This document shows, piece by piece, positions 31,755-40,178 of a DNA stretch of 64,000 bases. The position numbers and the translations under genes are program-made. Numbering within the stretch: position 1 is the first letter of the stretch; each line of letters starts with the position of its first letter. The DNA is from Rhodoblastus acidophilus (GTDB taxonomy: Bacteria; Pseudomonadota; Alphaproteobacteria; Rhizobiales; Beijerinckiaceae), in contig NZ_WNKS01000002.1 in assembly GCF_009720655.1 (NCBI RefSeq), forward strand, positions 124,001 to 188,000, in the 5' to 3' direction. A model generated the notes under the pieces. It did not search any database and had not been told where the DNA came from. It worked only from the letters and a program-made list of their open reading frames with translations.

Positions 31755-33523
31755 GCGTGTCGGACGCGGTTTCGACGCCCTGGCGGCGCGCGAGCCTCGC
31801 CGCCGCCGTCTTCGCCGTGGATCCGCTGGGCTCCGGCCTGCTGGTGCGCGCCGGCGCCGGTCCCGCGCGCGACGAACTGATGACCCGCGTCGCCGGGGCG
31901 CTGGCGCCGATGCGCCTGTCGCGCGCCCCCGCCGACATCGCCGACGACCGCCTCATTGGCGGGCTCGACGTCGCCGCGACGCTGCGCGCGGGAAAGCCCA
32001 TCGCCGAGACCGGCGTGCTCGCCGCCTCCCATGGCGGCGTGCTGGCCATCGTGATGGCCGAGCGCATTTCAGCCGGCGTCGCCGCCCGTCTTTCGCAGGC
32101 GCTCGACATGGGCGAGGTCGCGCTGCAACGCGACGGCCTGTCGGCGATCCTGCCGGCCCATGTCGGCATTATCGCGCTCGACGAAGGCCAGGACGACGAG
32201 GCCACCCCCGCCGCGCTGGCGGAGCGCCTGGGGTTTTGGATCGATCTCGAACATATCGGCTGGCGCGACATCGAGCCGCCGGCCCTGACCCCCGAAGATT
32301 TTGAAGCCGCGCGCAAACTGCTGCCGAGCGTCGAAACCGACGACCAGGTGATCGAAATTCTCGTCGCCACCGCCGCGCAATTCGGCGTGGATTCGCCTCG
32401 CGCGGTCCTGTTCGCCCTGCGCGCCGCCCGCGCCTTCACGGCTTTGCGCGGCGAGACCAAGGTCGAGCGCGACGACATCGAACTCGCGGCCACTCTGGTG
32501 CTTGGCCCGCGCGCGACAAGAATGCCCGCGCCCCCGGAGGAGCAGGACTCGGACGAACCGCCGCCGCCCCCGCCGGAGGAGACGCCGCCCGACGAACCGC
32601 CGGAGCAAAAGGGCGAGGACAACACGCCGCGCGAGCTCGAAGAGCAGATTCTTGAAGCCGTGCGCGCCGCCCTGCCCCCGGGCCTGCTGGCCGCGCTGGC
32701 GGCGGGCGCGCCGCGCAACCGTCGCTCCAGCGCCAAGGACGGCAAATCGGGCGAGGAAATCTATTCGCTGCAACGCGGCCGCCCGCTCGACGCCCGTCCC
32801 GGCTCGCTGTCGAAAGGCCGCCTGGCGCTGGTCGCCACCCTGCGCGCCGCCGCGCCCTGGCGCAAACTGCGGCTGAAGCCGGAAGAAATGGATTCGCGCC
32901 GGGTCATCGTCAAACCCGAAGATTTTCGCATTCGCCGCCACCGCCAGAAGAAAGGCGCGACCACGATCTTTGTCGTGGACGCGTCAGGTTCTCTGGCTAT
33001 GACCCGTCTCGCCGAGGTCAAGGGCGCCATCGAAATGCTGCTCGCCGATTGCTACGCCCGCCGCGACAATATCGCCCTGGTCGCCTTTCGCGGCCGAGCC
33101 GGAGAGATCGTGCTGCCGCCGACCCGCTCTACGGCGCGGGCGAAGCGCGCGCTGACCGGGCTTCCCGGCGGCGGCGGCACCCCCGTCGCGGCCGGTCTCG
33201 ATGTCGCGGCGGCGGTCGCCGACCAGGCGCGGCGCAAAGGCCAGACCCCGCTGATCGTGCTGATGACCGACGGCCGCGCCAACATTTGCCGCGACGGCGG
33301 ATCGGGGCGCCCGCGCGCCATGGAGGACGCGCTCGACGCCGCCAAGCGCATCGCCGCCGCGCAATTCTCCGTGCTCGCCATCGACACCACGCAAGGCGGC
33401 GGCTCCGGCCCGGACGCGCCGGTGCGCGTGCTGGCGGGCGCCATGCAAGGCCGCTACGTCAAACTGCCGCGCGCCGACGCGGCGGTGATCAACGCCGTCG
33501 TCCGCGGAGCGCTGCCACAATGA
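31751..33523 (+). CDS. bchD: Magnesium chelatase subunit D
   Basis: 590-aa subunit linking BchI to BchH. The N-terminal third is a degenerate AAA+ domain without a proper Walker A. An acidic proline-rich linker (EQDSDEPPPPPPEETPPDE) lies near residues 262-280, and a C-terminal integrin-I (VWA) domain has the MIDAS sequence 'FVVDASGSLAM' near residue 410. Start ATG 31751 overlaps the bchI stop; end overlaps bchO (ATGA). A longer in-frame extension inside bchI is not used. Confidence 0.95.
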   Translation: MSVSDAVSTPWRRASLAAAVFAVDPLGSGLLVRAGAGPARDELMTRVAGALAPMRLSRAPADIADDRLIGGLDVAATLRAGKPIAETGVLAASHGGVLAIVMAERISAGVAARLSQALDMGEVALQRDGLSAILPAHVGIIALDEGQDDEATPAALAERLGFWIDLEHIGWRDIEPPALTPEDFEAARKLLPSVETDDQVIEILVATAAQFGVDSPRAVLFALRAARAFTALRGETKVERDDIELAATLVLGPRATRMPAPPEEQDSDEPPPPPPEETPPDEPPEQKGEDNTPRELEEQILEAVRAALPPGLLAALAAGAPRNRRSSAKDGKSGEEIYSLQRGRPLDARPGSLSKGRLALVATLRAAAPWRKLRLKPEEMDSRRVIVKPEDFRIRRHRQKKGATTIFVVDASGSLAMTRLAEVKGAIEMLLADCYARRDNIALVAFRGRAGEIVLPPTRSTARAKRALTGLPGGGGTPVAAGLDVAAAVADQARRKGQTPLIVLMTDGRANICRDGGSGRPRAMEDALDAAKRIAAAQFSVLAIDTTQGGGSGPDAPVRVLAGAMQGRYVKLPRADAAVINAVVRGALPQ

Positions 33524-34425
33524 ACCCGCTCGACTTCGACATCGACGGAGCGGATTGGCCGCTGCGCGAGTCGAGTCGCTTCATTCGCGCCGGCGGCTAT
33601 CGCTGGCATGTCCAGGAATATGGCCCGGAAGCCGGAGCCGCGCCGACCGCGCTGCTCGTCCACGGCGCCGCCGGGGCGAACCATTCCTGGCGCCACATCG
33701 GGCCGCTGCTCGCCCGAAATTTTCACATCGTCGCGCCCGACCTGCCGGGCCACGCCTTCACCCGTCCCGACGGCAAGCTGGACATGACCCTCAAGGGGCA
33801 GGCCCAGGCGCTCGAATCCCTTCTGGCAAAGCTCGACTGTCAGCCGCAACTGGTGATCGGCCATTCCGCGGGCGCGGTGATTTTGGCGCGGCTGATCGCG
33901 GAGCGGCGCCTGGCGCCCACGCTGTTCGTCTGCATCAACGGCGCCTTCTTCCCGTTCGAGGGCGTCGCCGGCCATATTTTTCCGATGCTGGCGCGCATTG
34001 TTCACATGAACCCGCTGGCGGGGCGGCTGTTCGCCTGGACCGCCAACCGCGCCCAGATCGCCACGCTGATCCGGGACATGGGGTCTAAAATCGACGAACA
34101 CGGCCTCGATCTCTACACGCGCCTGTTCACCTCGCCCGCGCATTGCTCCGCCGCGATCCAGATGGTGTCGAACTGGGATCTGACGCGCGTTCCCGACGAC
34201 ATCAGGCGTATCATGACGCCGACGCTGCTGATCATCGGGGACAAGGACGGGTACATTCGTCCCAGACAGGCAAACAGGGTCGTCCGGCTGCTGCCCAATC
34301 CGAAAATCGTGCACTTCCAGGGCGGCCACATCGTCCACGAGGAAGACCCGCAAGGCGTGTGCGCGGCGATCCTCGACGCCTGGAGCCTCGTGTCTGAAAC
34401 CCGCGCGGAACAAGGCCACAATTAG
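33520..34425 (+). CDS. bchO: BchO, alpha/beta hydrolase of the Mg-chelatase operon
   Basis: 301-aa alpha/beta hydrolase. 'LLVHGAAGANHSWRHIGPLLA' forms the oxyanion region and 'VIGHSAGAVILARLI' the nucleophile elbow. BchO is always linked to bchID and proposed to assist Mg insertion; its substrate is unknown. The ATG overlaps the bchD stop. The 62-bp gap to crtI contains a PpsR-type site, so crtI may have its own promoter. Confidence 0.92.
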   Translation: MNPLDFDIDGADWPLRESSRFIRAGGYRWHVQEYGPEAGAAPTALLVHGAAGANHSWRHIGPLLARNFHIVAPDLPGHAFTRPDGKLDMTLKGQAQALESLLAKLDCQPQLVIGHSAGAVILARLIAERRLAPTLFVCINGAFFPFEGVAGHIFPMLARIVHMNPLAGRLFAWTANRAQIATLIRDMGSKIDEHGLDLYTRLFTSPAHCSAAIQMVSNWDLTRVPDDIRRIMTPTLLIIGDKDGYIRPRQANRVVRLLPNPKIVHFQGGHIVHEEDPQGVCAAILDAWSLVSETRAEQGHN

Positions 34426-34453
34426 CCTTGTTCTCGTGAAATGTCGCAGCTAG

Positions 34454-34471
34454 TGTCAGCTTATGTTGACG
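34454..34471 (+). promoter_or_regulatory. Variant PpsR operator before crtI (TGT-N12-ACG)
   Basis: TGTCAGCTTATGTTGACG lies 17 bp before the crtI start. The TGTCA-N8-TGACG arms are a near-perfect palindrome, one base off TGT-N12-ACA. Confidence 0.6.
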
Positions 34472-34487
34472 GTTCAGGAATGAAAAC

Positions 34488-35993
34488 ATGACCAGCGTCT
34501 CGAGTCAGCGCAAACCCGTCGCGCTTGTGATCGGCTCCGGTTTTGGCGGTCTGGCCGCCGCGATCCGTCTCGGCGCCCGCGGCTACGCGGTCAAGGTGCT
34601 GGAGCGCCTCGACGCGCCCGGCGGCCGCGCCTACCAGCACAAGATCGACGGTTTCACCTTCGACGCCGGCCCGACCATCGTCACCGCGCCCTTCCTGTTC
34701 GAGGAATTATGGGCCCTGTGCGGCAAGAAGATGTCGGATGACGTCCAATTGCGCGAAATGAAGCCGTACTACAAGATCCGCTTCAGCGACGGCCAGGTTT
34801 TCACCTATCAAGGCGACCGCGCGGCGATGCGCGAAGAGGTCGAGCGGTTTTCGCCCGGCGAAGGCAAGAATTTCGACGCCTTCATGGCGATGAGCGAACA
34901 GATCTATCGCATCGGCTTCGAAAAGCTCGGCGACGAGCCCTTCAATTCGATCCTGGACATGGTGCGCATCGCGCCGGATCTCCTGCGTCTGCAGGGCTAT
35001 CGCAGCGTCTATGGGCTGGTGTCGCAATTCTTCCGCAACGAGCGGTTGCGCAACATCTTCAGTTACCATCCGCTGCTGATCGGCGGCGACCCCTTCCGGG
35101 TCTCGTCAATCTATTGCCTGATCGCCTTCCTCGAGAAAAGCTTCGGCGTGCATTCCGCCATCGGCGGCACCGGCGCCCTGGCGCGCGGCCTGGCGAAGTT
35201 GATCGAAGGCCAGGGCGGCGAAATCCGCTACGGCGCCGACGTCAAGCGCATCGTCGTCGAGAGCGGCCGCGCCGTTGGCGTTGAGCTGGTCACCGGCGAG
35301 CGGCTGCGCGCCGACATCGTCGTCTCCAACGCCGATTCCGCCTACACCTATCGCACCCTGATCCCGCCGCACCATCGGAAAACCTGGACCGACGCCAGGC
35401 TGCAGCGCCAGAAATATTCGATGGGCCTGTTCGTCTGGTATTTTGGCACCAACCGCCGCTACGACGACATCGGCCATCACACCATCCTGATGGGGCCGCG
35501 CTACAAGAGCCTGCTCGCCGACATTTTCCGCAGGAAAGTCCTCGCCGAGGATTTCAGCCTCTACCTGCATCGCCCCACCGCCACCGATCCTTCCGTGGCG
35601 CCGAAAGGCTGCGACACGTTCTACGTGCTGTCGCCGGTGCCCAATCTCCAGGGCGGCCAGGAATGGACGCTCGAAGCCGAGGGCTACCGCAAGCGCATCG
35701 AGAGCTGGCTGGAGGAGAACATTCTCCCCAATCTCAGCAAGCACATCGTCGCGTCGCGGGTGACGACCCCGCTCGATTTCCGCGACCGGCTCAACGCCAT
35801 CCACGGCGAGGGCTTTGGCCTCGAACCGATCCTGACGCAAAGCGCCGCCTTCCGTCCGCACAACATGAGCGAGGACATCGCCAACCTGTTCCTGGTCGGC
35901 GCGGGCGTCCATCCGGGCGCCGGCCTCCCGGGCGTGCTGTCGTCGGCCCGCGTTCTCGACAAGGTGGCGCCCGATGCTTCCGCGTTCCTCTGA
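34488..35993 (+). CDS. crtI: Phytoene desaturase CrtI
   Basis: 501-aa flavoenzyme desaturating phytoene toward neurosporene or lycopene. FAD motif 'LVIGSGFGGLAAAIRLGARGY' is at the N-terminus, and the C-terminal 'IANLFLVGAGVHPGAGLPGVL' is the bacterial-type desaturase signature. The number of desaturation steps cannot be told from sequence. Overlaps crtB by 20 bp; its promoter likely lies in the bchO-crtI gap. Confidence 0.96.
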   Translation: MTSVSSQRKPVALVIGSGFGGLAAAIRLGARGYAVKVLERLDAPGGRAYQHKIDGFTFDAGPTIVTAPFLFEELWALCGKKMSDDVQLREMKPYYKIRFSDGQVFTYQGDRAAMREEVERFSPGEGKNFDAFMAMSEQIYRIGFEKLGDEPFNSILDMVRIAPDLLRLQGYRSVYGLVSQFFRNERLRNIFSYHPLLIGGDPFRVSSIYCLIAFLEKSFGVHSAIGGTGALARGLAKLIEGQGGEIRYGADVKRIVVESGRAVGVELVTGERLRADIVVSNADSAYTYRTLIPPHHRKTWTDARLQRQKYSMGLFVWYFGTNRRYDDIGHHTILMGPRYKSLLADIFRRKVLAEDFSLYLHRPTATDPSVAPKGCDTFYVLSPVPNLQGGQEWTLEAEGYRKRIESWLEENILPNLSKHIVASRVTTPLDFRDRLNAIHGEGFGLEPILTQSAAFRPHNMSEDIANLFLVGAGVHPGAGLPGVLSSARVLDKVAPDASAFL

Positions 35994-37020
35994 CCGGCCG
36001 CTGGCGAGCGAGGCCGACCACGCCATCAATCGCGAAGCGATTCGCGGCGGCTCCAAGAGTTTCTACTCCGCCTCCTGGCTGCTGCCGGAGGCGGTGCGCC
36101 GCCCCGCGTTCGGGCTCTACGCCTTCTGCCGGCTCGCCGACGACGCGGTCGACGAGGTCGAGGCCAAGAAGGCGGCGGTGGAGCGGCTGCGCGAACGGCT
36201 CACCCGCATTTATGAAGGGAATCCGGAGAATCATCCGGCCGACCGCGCCTTTTCCGATGTGGTGCGCGACTATTACATCCCGCCCGAAGTCCCGTTCGCG
36301 CTGATCGACGGTTTCGCCTGGGACAGCGAAGGCCGCATGCCCGCGACCTTTTCGGAGCTGCGCGCCTATTCCGCCCGCGTCGCCTCGACCGTCGGCGTGA
36401 TGATGACCCTCTTGATGCGCGTGCGCGACCCCGCGGCGCTGGCGCGGGCCTGCGATCTCGGCGTCGCCATGCAGCTCACCAACATCGCCCGCGACGTCGG
36501 CGAGGACGCGCGCGCCGGGCGGCTCTACCTGCCGCTCGACTGGCTCACGGAATCCGGCATCGACCCGGAAGCCTTTTTGGCGAAGCCTGAGCCGTCCGAC
36601 GCGCTGAAACGCGTGGTGGCCCGGCTGCTGTCCGAAGCTGACGCGCTGTACGAACGCTCGCGCGAGGGCGTGGCGCGGCTGCCGCTGGCCTGCCGTCCCG
36701 CCATCCTGTCGGCGGCGCTGATCTATTGCGAGATCGGTCGCGAGGTTGAGCGGCGCGGCCATGATTCCGTGACCTCGCGCGCCTATGTCGGCCACCGCCG
36801 CAAGCTTGCCCTGCTGGCCGAGGCCAGCGCGCGCGCCATCGCGCCGCAGCCCGCGATCGAGGCGCCGCCGCTGCCCGAAACCGCTTTTCTGGTCGAAGCG
36901 GTCGAGCGCGAGCCCGCGCCCGATTTCGCCCCCGTAAACCTACGGTCCCGCGCGATCAAGGTGCTCGAAATGTTCGAGCGGCTGGAGCGCATGGACCGCG
37001 CAGAACCAATGGTGCGCTGA
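35974..37020 (+). CDS. crtB: Phytoene synthase CrtB
   Basis: 348-aa squalene/phytoene synthase family enzyme joining two geranylgeranyl-PP. Aspartate motifs 'YAFCRLADDAVDEVE' and 'AMQLTNIARDVGEDARAGRLYLP' are present. It overlaps crtI at the 5' end and the small coiled-coil ORF at the 3' end (TGATG), so all three are co-translated. Confidence 0.96.
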   Translation: MLPRSSDRPLASEADHAINREAIRGGSKSFYSASWLLPEAVRRPAFGLYAFCRLADDAVDEVEAKKAAVERLRERLTRIYEGNPENHPADRAFSDVVRDYYIPPEVPFALIDGFAWDSEGRMPATFSELRAYSARVASTVGVMMTLLMRVRDPAALARACDLGVAMQLTNIARDVGEDARAGRLYLPLDWLTESGIDPEAFLAKPEPSDALKRVVARLLSEADALYERSREGVARLPLACRPAILSAALIYCEIGREVERRGHDSVTSRAYVGHRRKLALLAEASARAIAPQPAIEAPPLPETAFLVEAVEREPAPDFAPVNLRSRAIKVLEMFERLERMDRAEPMVR

Positions 37021-37334
37021 TGTCCGGCAACATGATCGCCATGCTCGAAATGCTGTTCCCGTTCGGGCTGTTCATGGGTTTCCTGATCTGGCAGCTCGTC
37101 AGCATCAAGCGCATCATCCGCGAGGACAAGGCGCGCGAAGCGCAGGCGGAAGCCGAGCTGGCCGCGCGCGAGGCGGATGACGCCAAGTCCATTTCCGAGC
37201 TGCGCGCCGAAATCAAGGACCAGCGCGAGGAGCTTGACCGGCGCTTCGCCGAACTCGCGGAACGCGAGGCGCGGCTGGCGTCCGGCGCGCAAGCGCCCGA
37301 AGCCGCCAAGGCCGCGGCGCCGACCCAGGACTAG
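37020..37334 (+). CDS. Small membrane-anchored coiled-coil protein after crtB
   Basis: 104-aa protein with one N-terminal hydrophobic helix (MLFPFGLFMGFLIWQLVSI) followed by a highly charged Ala/Glu/Arg helix (about residues 32-88) of coiled-coil character and an Ala/Pro tail. I recognise no family. TGATG overlap with crtB makes it a true operon member. It may organise or anchor carotenoid enzymes at the membrane; that is only a guess from shape and position. Confidence 0.65.
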   Translation: MSGNMIAMLEMLFPFGLFMGFLIWQLVSIKRIIREDKAREAQAEAELAAREADDAKSISELRAEIKDQREELDRRFAELAEREARLASGAQAPEAAKAAAPTQD

Positions 37335-37373
37335 AGCTTTTCCACGTTTCACGGAAACATGCAAAAGCTCTAG
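37331..37373 (+). terminator. Inverted repeat at the end of the crtIB-orf unit
   Basis: CTAGAGCTTTT (37331-37341) and AAAAGCTCTAG (37363-37373) are perfect 11-bp complementary arms around a 21-base loop, starting at the stop codon of the last gene. It may end transcription, although it lacks a long T run, and it resembles Hyphomicrobiales REP elements. Confidence 0.5.
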
Positions 37374-37387
37374 ATTCTCGTTTTGCC

Positions 37388-37434
37388 GCATTTTCTTCAC
37401 GCGAACCGGCATCCACTTCGCTTGAAAATGCTCT
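37388..37434. repeat. Third copy of the dispersed GCATTTTC...GAAAATGC repeat
   Basis: Nearly identical to 9184-9230 (one visible base difference in the 3' arm: GCTTGAAAATG against GCTCGAAAATG). It lies in the 313-bp gene-free stretch between the crtIB-orf unit and crtC. Confidence 0.8.
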
Positions 37435-37477
37435 AAAAGCAGCGGCTTCAGTCGTCAGCCACGACTCTCCGCGCCTT

Positions 37478-37596
37478 CATTGCGAGCGAAGCGCAGCAAT
37501 CCAGGCCCATCAACCCGTTGAATGATCGCGCTTGAACGCCAACGCGCCGCATCCGTCGCCCTGCGATTCCTGGATTGCTTCGCTGCGCTCGCAATG
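37478..37596. repeat. MITE-like inverted repeat (CATTGCGAGCG...CGCTCGCAATG)
   Basis: The left arm CATTGCGAGCGAAGCG...CAATCCAGG and the right arm CCTGGATTGCTTCGC...CTCGCAATG are imperfect inverted repeats about 28 bp long with about 60 bp between. This is a very common repeat family in Hyphomicrobiales genomes. It lies between convergent transcription units, in non-coding DNA. Confidence 0.75.
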
Positions 37597-37647
37597 ACGA
37601 CATGCGCGTGCTCGCTTCTCCCGCGAGCACGCGCATGGCGCGGCCAG

Positions 37648-38580
37648 CTACTTTTTCCCCACCACTCCATTCTTCACCGCGGGCCCCTTCGCGCGCGGCA
37701 TGCGGAACGGCAGCATCGCCTTGACCACCGGCTTGGCGAAGCGATCGAGATCGAGGCTCTCATGCACGGAGACCGCCTCCTCGCCGTCGATTTCATGGGC
37801 GATCTGCGACCTTGAATAAAACGGCGCGTCCTCGAGCGTGGCGATCAGCCGCGCCGATTTGGCGCTGCGGGTCACGCGCGGCAAACGCCACGCCGATTGC
37901 GGCAGGCTGACGAAATCCGGCGCCGGCCGTTCGAACAATCCGCCCTTGGAATCGAACTCCAGGCTGAGCGCGGTGTGGCCGCCGCGACGCTTTTCCGCGT
38001 CATAAAACACCCGCGCCCGGTCGTGCAGCCGCGCGCGCGACCAGTGCCAATCCTTGAAACCGGTCTCGAGCGGTTCGGCGCCGCGATTGGTGTCGAAATA
38101 GGCGTGGCCCCGCCATTTGACCTCGGGCTGCGACATGGTGACGCTGACCCGCGCCAGCGGCGCGATCGGCCGCCAGAAATGACGCCCGACGGATTCCAGT
38201 TCGAAGGCGCGGGTGTTGATGGTTTCGACGTCGAGCCGCACATGGCCGACCAGCCGCCGCGGCCAGGGCGCGCAGACCTCGTTGATGTCGATGTCGAGGC
38301 CGTTTCCGTCCCAGTGCAGCGCGCTCGGCCCCACGGCGAAGGAATTTTCGCTGCGCGCCAGGGCGCCGGCGCCGCGTTCCGTCATCGCCCAGCGCGCGGG
38401 AGAGCCGTAGAGGGCGACATTGATGGCGCAATGTTCCTCCGGCGCGCGTCGACCGTCCCAGGCGTAATAGGGCGAGAACACGCTGCCGACGAAGGCGATG
38501 ATGGTCAGTCCCTGTTTTCCGTCGTCGCTAAAGGCGTCGACGTACCACCAGACGTAGCCGCCGGGCGCGACCGGCGCGTC
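37648..38580 (-). CDS. crtC: Carotenoid 1,2-hydratase (hydroxyneurosporene synthase) CrtC
   Basis: Adds water across the terminal double bond of acyclic carotenoids in the spirilloxanthin route. The family run 'GGYVWWYVDAFSDDGKQGL', then 'IIAFVGSVFSPYYAWDGRR', 'CINVALYGSPARWAMTERGA' and 'WHWSRARLHDRARVFYD' mark it clearly. The start is unresolved: the frame is open far upstream but has no ATG, GTG or TTG for at least 100 bp before the conserved region, which overlaps the end of crtD. The coordinate given is where clear similarity begins. CTG 38508 (forming CTGA with the crtD stop) or GTG 38481 are possible starts. Confidence 0.88.
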   Translation of the reverse strand, partial: DAPVAPGGYVWWYVDAFSDDGKQGLTIIAFVGSVFSPYYAWDGRRAPEEHCAINVALYGSPARWAMTERGAGALARSENSFAVGPSALHWDGNGLDIDINEVCAPWPRRLVGHVRLDVETINTRAFELESVGRHFWRPIAPLARVSVTMSQPEVKWRGHAYFDTNRGAEPLETGFKDWHWSRARLHDRARVFYDAEKRRGGHTALSLEFDSKGGLFERPAPDFVSLPQSAWRLPRVTRSAKSARLIATLEDAPFYSRSQIAHEIDGEEAVSVHESLDLDRFAKPVVKAMLPFRMPRAKGPAVKNGVVGKK

Positions 38581-40076
38581 GAAGCCGGGTCCATCGCCGC
38601 CACGCCCTTCGGCGCCAGATCCGAGATCAGCGCCAGCGCCGCCTGGCGTCCCGACAGCGCCGCCATCGGCACGCCCGGTCCCGGATGAATCCCGCCCCCC
38701 GCCAGATAGAGGCCCGGCAGACGCGAGCGCGCCGACGGCCTCAGGAACGAGGCCCTCCAGCCGTGCGTCGCCAGTCCGTAGAGCGAGCCCCCCGTCGCCG
38801 GAAACCGCGTCGCGAACGCCGCCGGACTCGTCACCACGCGCTCCGTCCAGGCGAGTCTCGCCCCGCACGCCCGCATGATGTCCATCGCCGCTTTTTCGCA
38901 TTCTTCGATCTCCCCAGCGCCCAGCGAACGGCGCCCCTCGGGCGGCGCGTTCACCAGGCAGAACAAACGCTCGCTCCCGCCGACCTCGCCGCTGTGGCGA
39001 TCGCTGGCGCACACATAGACGGTGGGCCGCGCCGGCGTCCGCCCGCGTTTGAATATTGCGTCGAACTCTCCGGCGTAATCATCGCCGAAGAAGACGTTAT
39101 GATGAATGAGCGAAGCATCAATGGCGCCAACGCCGGCAAAAGTCACGGCTGAAAGCGAACGCCAGCGCTCAGGGGCCGGATTGGCCGCGCGGGCGGCCTC
39201 CGGCCCCAGCAAGGGCAGGGCCGAGACATCGCCGTTGAAGACAATGGCGTCGGCGTCGAAGCGCTCCCCCTCGCTGGTGACGAGGCCCGTCGCGCGACGA
39301 TTCTCGACGAGGATTCGCTCGACGCGCGCGCCATAGCGAAAGCGCGCGCCGAGCGATTCGGCGAATCCGGCCAGCGCCTGCGCGAGCCGGATCATGCCGC
39401 CTTCGACGAACCACACGCCCTGGCGCTCGACATCCGACACCAGCATCAGCGTCGCCGGCGCCAGGAAGGGCGAGGAGCCGCAATAGGTCGAGTAGCGTGC
39501 GAACAATTGTCGCAACCTGGGGTCGCGGAAATGCGACCCGAGCGCGCCCCAAAGAGTTTTGTAGGGCGAAATCGCCAGGATGTCGCGCCAGCGCCGCAAG
39601 CCGATGCGCCGGTTCAGCGCCCAGAGACTCGGCCGCGACGCGCGCATGAAAGTGGCGTCCAGCGTGTTGCGGATGCGCGCGGCGCGTGCGGCAAATACCC
39701 TGTATCCCTCGGCCTCCCGCGCCCCGGCGAAATTTTCTATGGCCGCGGCATTGGCCTCGACATCGGGATACAGGTCGAGTTGCGACCCGTCCGTCCAGAA
39801 ATGCCGCGCCAGACGCTCAGCCCGGATCAGGGTGAGATGATCGTCGAGCGCGCCGCCGCATTCCTCGAAAAGGCCGTCGAAAACATCGCGCAAGGTGAAG
39901 ACGGTGGGGCCGACGTCGATGCTCTGGCCGGCAACTTCCATAGCGCGCAGCTTTCCACCCGGCGCGTCGCCCGCTTCGACAACGAGCGTTTCGAACCCGC
40001 GCGCGGAAAGGACCATCGCCGCGACAAGACCGCCGACGCCCGCGCCGACGACCACCACTCTCGGCCTAGAAGCCAT
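38505..40076 (-). CDS. crtD: Methoxyneurosporene/hydroxyneurosporene dehydrogenase CrtD
   Basis: 523-aa CrtI-type flavoenzyme that introduces the 3,4 double bond. FAD motif 'VVVVGAGVGGLVAAMVLSARG' follows ATG 40076, which has GGGAGG upstream. The C-terminal 'GLYLAGGGIHPGPGVPMAALSGRQAALALISDL' is the family end; about 30 further low-complexity residues (STRRSRPAATSGGTSTPLAT) are read from the crtC 5' region and probably are not functional. It is divergent from crtE across a PpsR-type operator. Confidence 0.93.
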   Translation of the reverse strand: MASRPRVVVVGAGVGGLVAAMVLSARGFETLVVEAGDAPGGKLRAMEVAGQSIDVGPTVFTLRDVFDGLFEECGGALDDHLTLIRAERLARHFWTDGSQLDLYPDVEANAAAIENFAGAREAEGYRVFAARAARIRNTLDATFMRASRPSLWALNRRIGLRRWRDILAISPYKTLWGALGSHFRDPRLRQLFARYSTYCGSSPFLAPATLMLVSDVERQGVWFVEGGMIRLAQALAGFAESLGARFRYGARVERILVENRRATGLVTSEGERFDADAIVFNGDVSALPLLGPEAARAANPAPERWRSLSAVTFAGVGAIDASLIHHNVFFGDDYAGEFDAIFKRGRTPARPTVYVCASDRHSGEVGGSERLFCLVNAPPEGRRSLGAGEIEECEKAAMDIMRACGARLAWTERVVTSPAAFATRFPATGGSLYGLATHGWRASFLRPSARSRLPGLYLAGGGIHPGPGVPMAALSGRQAALALISDLAPKGVAAMDPASTRRSRPAATSGGTSTPLATTENRD

Positions 40077-40124
40077 GATCCTCCCGGAGCTGAGCGCGAA
40101 AAGGATTGACGCGATGCTAAAAGC

Positions 40125-40142
40125 TGTCAATATTCGATTACA
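40125..40142 (+). promoter_or_regulatory. PpsR/CrtJ-type operator between crtD and crtE (TGT-N12-ACA)
   Basis: TGTCAATATTCGATTACA matches TGT-N12-ACA exactly. It is 49 bp from the crtD start and 37 bp from the crtE start, so one bound repressor could control both divergent promoters. Confidence 0.78.
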
Positions 40143-40178
40143 CTTTGGGTGTCTATTGAAAAGGTCACGGAGGCGGGT

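Noticed and set aside
37478-37596. CRISPR-like repeats in the crtB-crtC gap
   Set aside because: Only two inverted arms are present and not regularly spaced direct repeats; it fits a MITE-like element.
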